This document shows positions 5,648 to 6,373 of a stretch of 6,373 nucleotides of DNA, piece by piece. Where the stretch lies: assembly GCA_964617995.1 (NCBI GenBank), contig CAZTXD010000170.1, positions 1-6,373 on the forward strand, in the 5' to 3' direction. Each line of letters begins with the position of its first letter. The stretch's first letter is position 1. Both the position numbers and the translations under genes were made by a program. The notes under the pieces are model-generated. The model worked only from the letters and a program-made list of their open reading frames with translations, was not told where the DNA came from and searched no databases. Origin of the DNA: CAZTXD01 sp964617995 (GTDB taxonomy: Bacteria > Actinomycetota > Acidimicrobiia > Spongiisociales > ZC4RG35).

Positions 5648-6373
5648 GCCGCAATGGATCCACGACGCCGTCGGGTACGAGGTCTACGTCCGGTCGTTCA
5701 GCGACAGCGACGGCGACGGCCTCGGTGATCTCGACGGGGTCCGCCAGCGACTCGACCACCTTGTCGCGCTCGGCGTCGACGTGCTCTGGCTCACACCGAT
5801 CTACCCCTCCCCCGACGCGGACCACGGCTACGACGTCGCCGACTACCGCAGCGTCCGCGACGACTACGGCGGGCTGGTGGCGCTGGAACAGCTGCTCGAC
5901 GATGCCCATGCGCGTGGGCTACGCGTGGTGATGGACATCGTCCCGAACCACACCTCCGACCAGCACCCGTGGTTCGTCGACGCCCGGTCCTCACGCGACG
6001 CGCCGCACCGGGAGTGGTACGTCTGGCGTGACCCAGGCCCTGACGGCGGCCCGCCCAACAACTGGCTGCAGCGCTTCGGCGGTCCCGCTTGGACCCTCGA
6101 CGAGGCGACCGGCCAGTACTGGATGCACCTGTACCTCCCCGCGCAGCCCGACCTGAATTGGCGCAACCCAGCCGTCCACGAGGAGTTCCTCGACACGCTC
6201 CGGACATGGTTCGAGCGCGGCGTGGACGGATTCCGCATCGACGTCGCCCACACCCTGCTCGAGGACCCGGCGTTCCGTGACAACCCGCTCGTCGGCGAGG
6301 TGCCGGGACGGGACACCCATCCACGCGAGGCGTGGGCCGCCTACGCCCACGAGCACGACATCGACCAGGACGA
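5640..6373 (+). CDS. Glycoside hydrolase family 13, alpha-glucosidase type (partial, N-terminal 244 aa)
   Basis: The frame starts at GTG 5640, overlapping the upstream stop by 8 bases, and is open to the window edge, so the C-terminal part is missing. Residues 5-20 (QWIHDAVGYEVYVRSF) are the typical start of the family-13 barrel. DSDGDGLGDLDGV (22-34) is a calcium-site loop. DIVPNH (99-104) is conserved region I, QPDLNW (169-174) is region V, and GFRIDVAH (197-204) is region II with the nucleophile Asp201. The acid/base Glu and the second Asp lie beyond the edge. The enzyme probably cleaves terminal alpha-glucosides in the cytoplasm. Val202 after the nucleophile is the residue found in alpha-1,6-preferring enzymes of the oligo-1,6-glucosidase/isomaltase group, while Thr marks many maltases. 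The DVAH form also occurs in actinobacterial alpha-glucosidases of broader specificity. Trehalose synthase or sucrose hydrolase relatives remain possible. It is the fifth gene of the putative operon. Confidence 0.92.
   Translation, partial: MVEPQWIHDAVGYEVYVRSFSDSDGDGLGDLDGVRQRLDHLVALGVDVLWLTPIYPSPDADHGYDVADYRSVRDDYGGLVALEQLLDDAHARGLRVVMDIVPNHTSDQHPWFVDARSSRDAPHREWYVWRDPGPDGGPPNNWLQRFGGPAWTLDEATGQYWMHLYLPAQPDLNWRNPAVHEEFLDTLRTWFERGVDGFRIDVAHTLLEDPAFRDNPLVGEVPGRDTHPREAWAAYAHEHDIDQD

Overview
This is a high-GC, actinobacterial-looking window. It has strong G/C bias at third codon positions, an arginine-rich and lysine-poor coding style, GTG and possibly leaderless starts, and tightly packed genes. 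I cannot name the genus. The proteins are also notably acidic: by hand count the large glycosidase has about 125 Asp+Glu and only 8 Lys in 857 residues. That would suit a salt-adapted actinobacterium, but this is only an inference.

Layout. Positions 1-400 (minus strand) hold the first 133 codons of a secreted lipoprotein, cut by the window edge. Its C-terminal visible part looks like the start of a periplasmic substrate-binding domain. Positions 401-540 are a divergent regulatory region. Plus-strand genes then run without a break to the window end: a TetR-family repressor (541-1179), an alpha/beta hydrolase (1191-2006), a GH2 beta-mannosidase-type glycosidase (2035-4608), a Gfo/Idh/MocA-type NAD(P)-dependent oxidoreductase (4605-5647) and the N-terminal part of a GH13 alpha-glucosidase-type enzyme (5640 to the edge). 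The spacings are 11 and 28 bases, then overlaps of 4 and 8 bases, so the plus-strand genes look like one operon.

How they may work together. The last three genes look like an intracellular glycan or oligosaccharide utilisation module: a beta-mannosidase, a sugar or inositol-type dehydrogenase and an alpha-glucosidase. The TetR gene and the divergent lipoprotein gene appear to share a control region. A 16-bp near-palindrome (core AACGATCGTT / AACGACCGTT) lies at the same offset from a TATAAA/TATCAA -10 element at each promoter. This predicts that the TetR protein represses itself, the downstream operon and the divergent uptake lipoprotein together.

Assembly warning. Positions 4730-4829 are 100 Ns flanked by an exact 55-bp duplication (4675-4729 and 4830-4884). 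Removing the Ns and one copy (155 bases) restores one continuous 295-aa reading frame. The gap and the apparent frame break in the oxidoreductase gene are therefore almost certainly a failed contig join, not biology. I see no tRNA, rRNA, CRISPR array, insertion sequence or convincing terminator. The only notable unexplained sequence structure is a perfect 24-bp palindrome of strictly alternating purine/pyrimidine inside the TetR gene.
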